Shown here one piece after another: positions 23,108-23,946 of a stretch of DNA of 23,946 bases (its first letter is position 1; each line of letters begins with the position of its first letter). Source of the stretch: JAFMKE01 sp964655225 (GTDB lineage Bacteria > Bacteroidota > Bacteroidia > Chitinophagales > UBA8649); assembly GCA_964655225.1 (NCBI GenBank), contig CAZZMB010000036.1:1-23946 (forward strand), written 5' to 3'. The notes under the pieces were generated by a model that saw only the letters and a list, made by a program, of their open reading frames with translations, made no database searches and was not told where the DNA came from. The position numbers and the translations under genes are program-made.

Positions 23108-23946
23108 TTACTTCAAGACGATTTTTACAATTGATCGCTTATCCTTATTTCTCAATTCAATGAAGTACATACCACGAGCGTAATCTTTCATATTAAACGC
23201 TCTATTTAATGTATCTAAATTTGCTACTACTCTTCCTGCTACATCAATTAGCTTAAGAGACGATAAGGTCTCCTTGGCAATATCCAGTCGCATGATATCA
23301 CTTACTGGATTCGGATAAATTCTTATATACTCAAATGTAACATCGTTTGTGCTTGTTAAGGATATAGCAATAGCATTCGAGAATCCTTGACATGAGCTAT
23401 TGAACGCAGAACATGTGTATGATCCCGATGATATAGGTGTGTAGGTCTGATTATTTGCACCCAGAATTGCTTGTCCATTTCTATACCATTGGTAAACGCT
23501 TAAACCTGCGCTTGCTGTAAGAACTCCATTTGAATAACTTATACTGATGTTTGGATTTGTCTCTATGGTTAAATCTAAGTTTACTATTGAATCACAGCCA
23601 TTAGAGCCTCCATCTTGAATGGTATATGTAGCTGTGTTGTTGTCGCTGGTGTAGGTAATTCCATCAATCCAGGTGTAACTATCACAGAATGTAATGAATT
23701 CAGTTGTTTGAGTTGAGTTGTTAATCAAAATATTATATGTTGTGATTGAATCACAACCATTTATAGCACCACTAACTATAGTATCATTAACAGTGCTTGA
23801 AGCAACAACCCATATACCTGCCACAAAAGCAGAATCACATTCAGTAATATTGGCTATTGTAAAACTCGTTGGCAAAAAGCTTGTGGTAATTGTATGTACC
23901 GAATCACAGCCAAACTGATTGGGGTTGGTGACGCTGGATACGCCTA
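23108..23946 (-). CDS. T9SS cargo with Cys-pair repeats (paralog 2, 5' part beyond the window)
   Basis: The C-terminal 278 residues of a second secreted protein of the same family; the frame stays open to the right edge, so the gene begins outside the window and is not broken. The visible part begins GVSSVTNPNQFGCDSVHT, matching an internal module of paralog 1 (GVASVTNPNQFLCDSVHT). Then comes one ECDSAF-type module, one WIDG-type module (CDSYTWIDGITYTSDNNTAT), an Ig-like segment (VYQWYRNGQAILGAN) and the sorting domain (YPNPVSDIMRLDI ... GMYFIEL ... KIVLK, 23111-23335). Where paralog 1 has eleven WIDG modules, only one is seen here next to the cap. It lies upstream of paralog 1 on the same strand, with 88 bases between its stop and the paralog 1 start. 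Function unknown. Confidence 0.88.
   Translation of the reverse strand, partial: GVSSVTNPNQFGCDSVHTITTSFLPTSFTIANITECDSAFVAGIWVVASSTVNDTIVSGAINGCDSITTYNILINNSTQTTEFITFCDSYTWIDGITYTSDNNTATYTIQDGGSNGCDSIVNLDLTIETNPNISISYSNGVLTASAGLSVYQWYRNGQAILGANNQTYTPISSGSYTCSAFNSSCQGFSNAIAISLTSTNDVTFEYIRIYPNPVSDIMRLDIAKETLSSLKLIDVAGRVVANLDTLNRAFNMKDYARGMYFIELRNKDKRSIVKIVLK

Noticed and set aside
23108..23875. A complete short T9SS gene starting at 23875
   Set aside because: The frame continues without a stop to the window edge and encodes residues matching paralog 1, so the gene is cut by the window rather than short. The codon at 23875 is an internal leucine TTG.

Overview
The window reads as chromosomal DNA of a Bacteroidota bacterium, most likely of the order Flavobacteriales (genus not resolvable). 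The evidence is an AT-rich composition, a PorQ type IX secretion (T9SS) gene, two T9SS cargo genes with C-terminal sorting domains, BshC, a tgt-lptF/G pair, few convincing Shine-Dalgarno sites, and repeated TAnnTTTG-type -7 promoter elements typical of this phylum. No rRNA, tRNA, CRISPR array, phage or insertion sequence was seen. One 100-N assembly gap lies at 9004-9103.

Layout. 1-2462: the 3' end of dnaB, then, on the minus strand, tgt and an LptF/LptG-type permease. 2461-4755: a plus-strand cluster of a family 2 glycosyltransferase, an ECF-type sigma factor and rsmG, all overlapping by a few bases. The glycosyltransferase and tgt start codons share one CATG. 4826-6879: proline dehydrogenase and a lipoate-ligase-family protein. 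6870-7478 (minus): a secreted coiled-coil plus SPOR-like protein. 7628-8976: an Mpo1-like (DUF962) membrane protein and a secreted DUF1571/LysM protein. After the gap, rimO-bshC (minus), porQ (plus), rpsA (plus) with a long leader and a strong terminator, then on the minus strand an SDR/DUF2867 protein, a thioredoxin-fold protein, a Ste24-like M48 protease and two tandem T9SS cargo paralogs. The second paralog runs off the right edge.

Much is housekeeping: replication, queuosine, LPS transport, rRNA and S12 modification, S1, bacillithiol, proline and lipoate metabolism. The accessory part is 19243-23946, where two neighbouring secreted proteins share their C-terminal cap but seem to differ strongly in the number of ~50-residue Cys-pair repeats. 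porQ, in the same window, belongs to the machinery that would export them.

Points most worth a second look: the repeat-protein pair with a regular series of CDS motifs that match the Bacteroidota O-glycosylation sequon; ribosomal protein S1 with an added N-terminal helix-hairpin-helix domain; a Tgt whose three zinc cysteines are all serine; the CATG shared by two divergent starts; and several starts (TTG for lptF/G, lplA-like and porQ) that I moved or justified using promoter positions and signal peptides.
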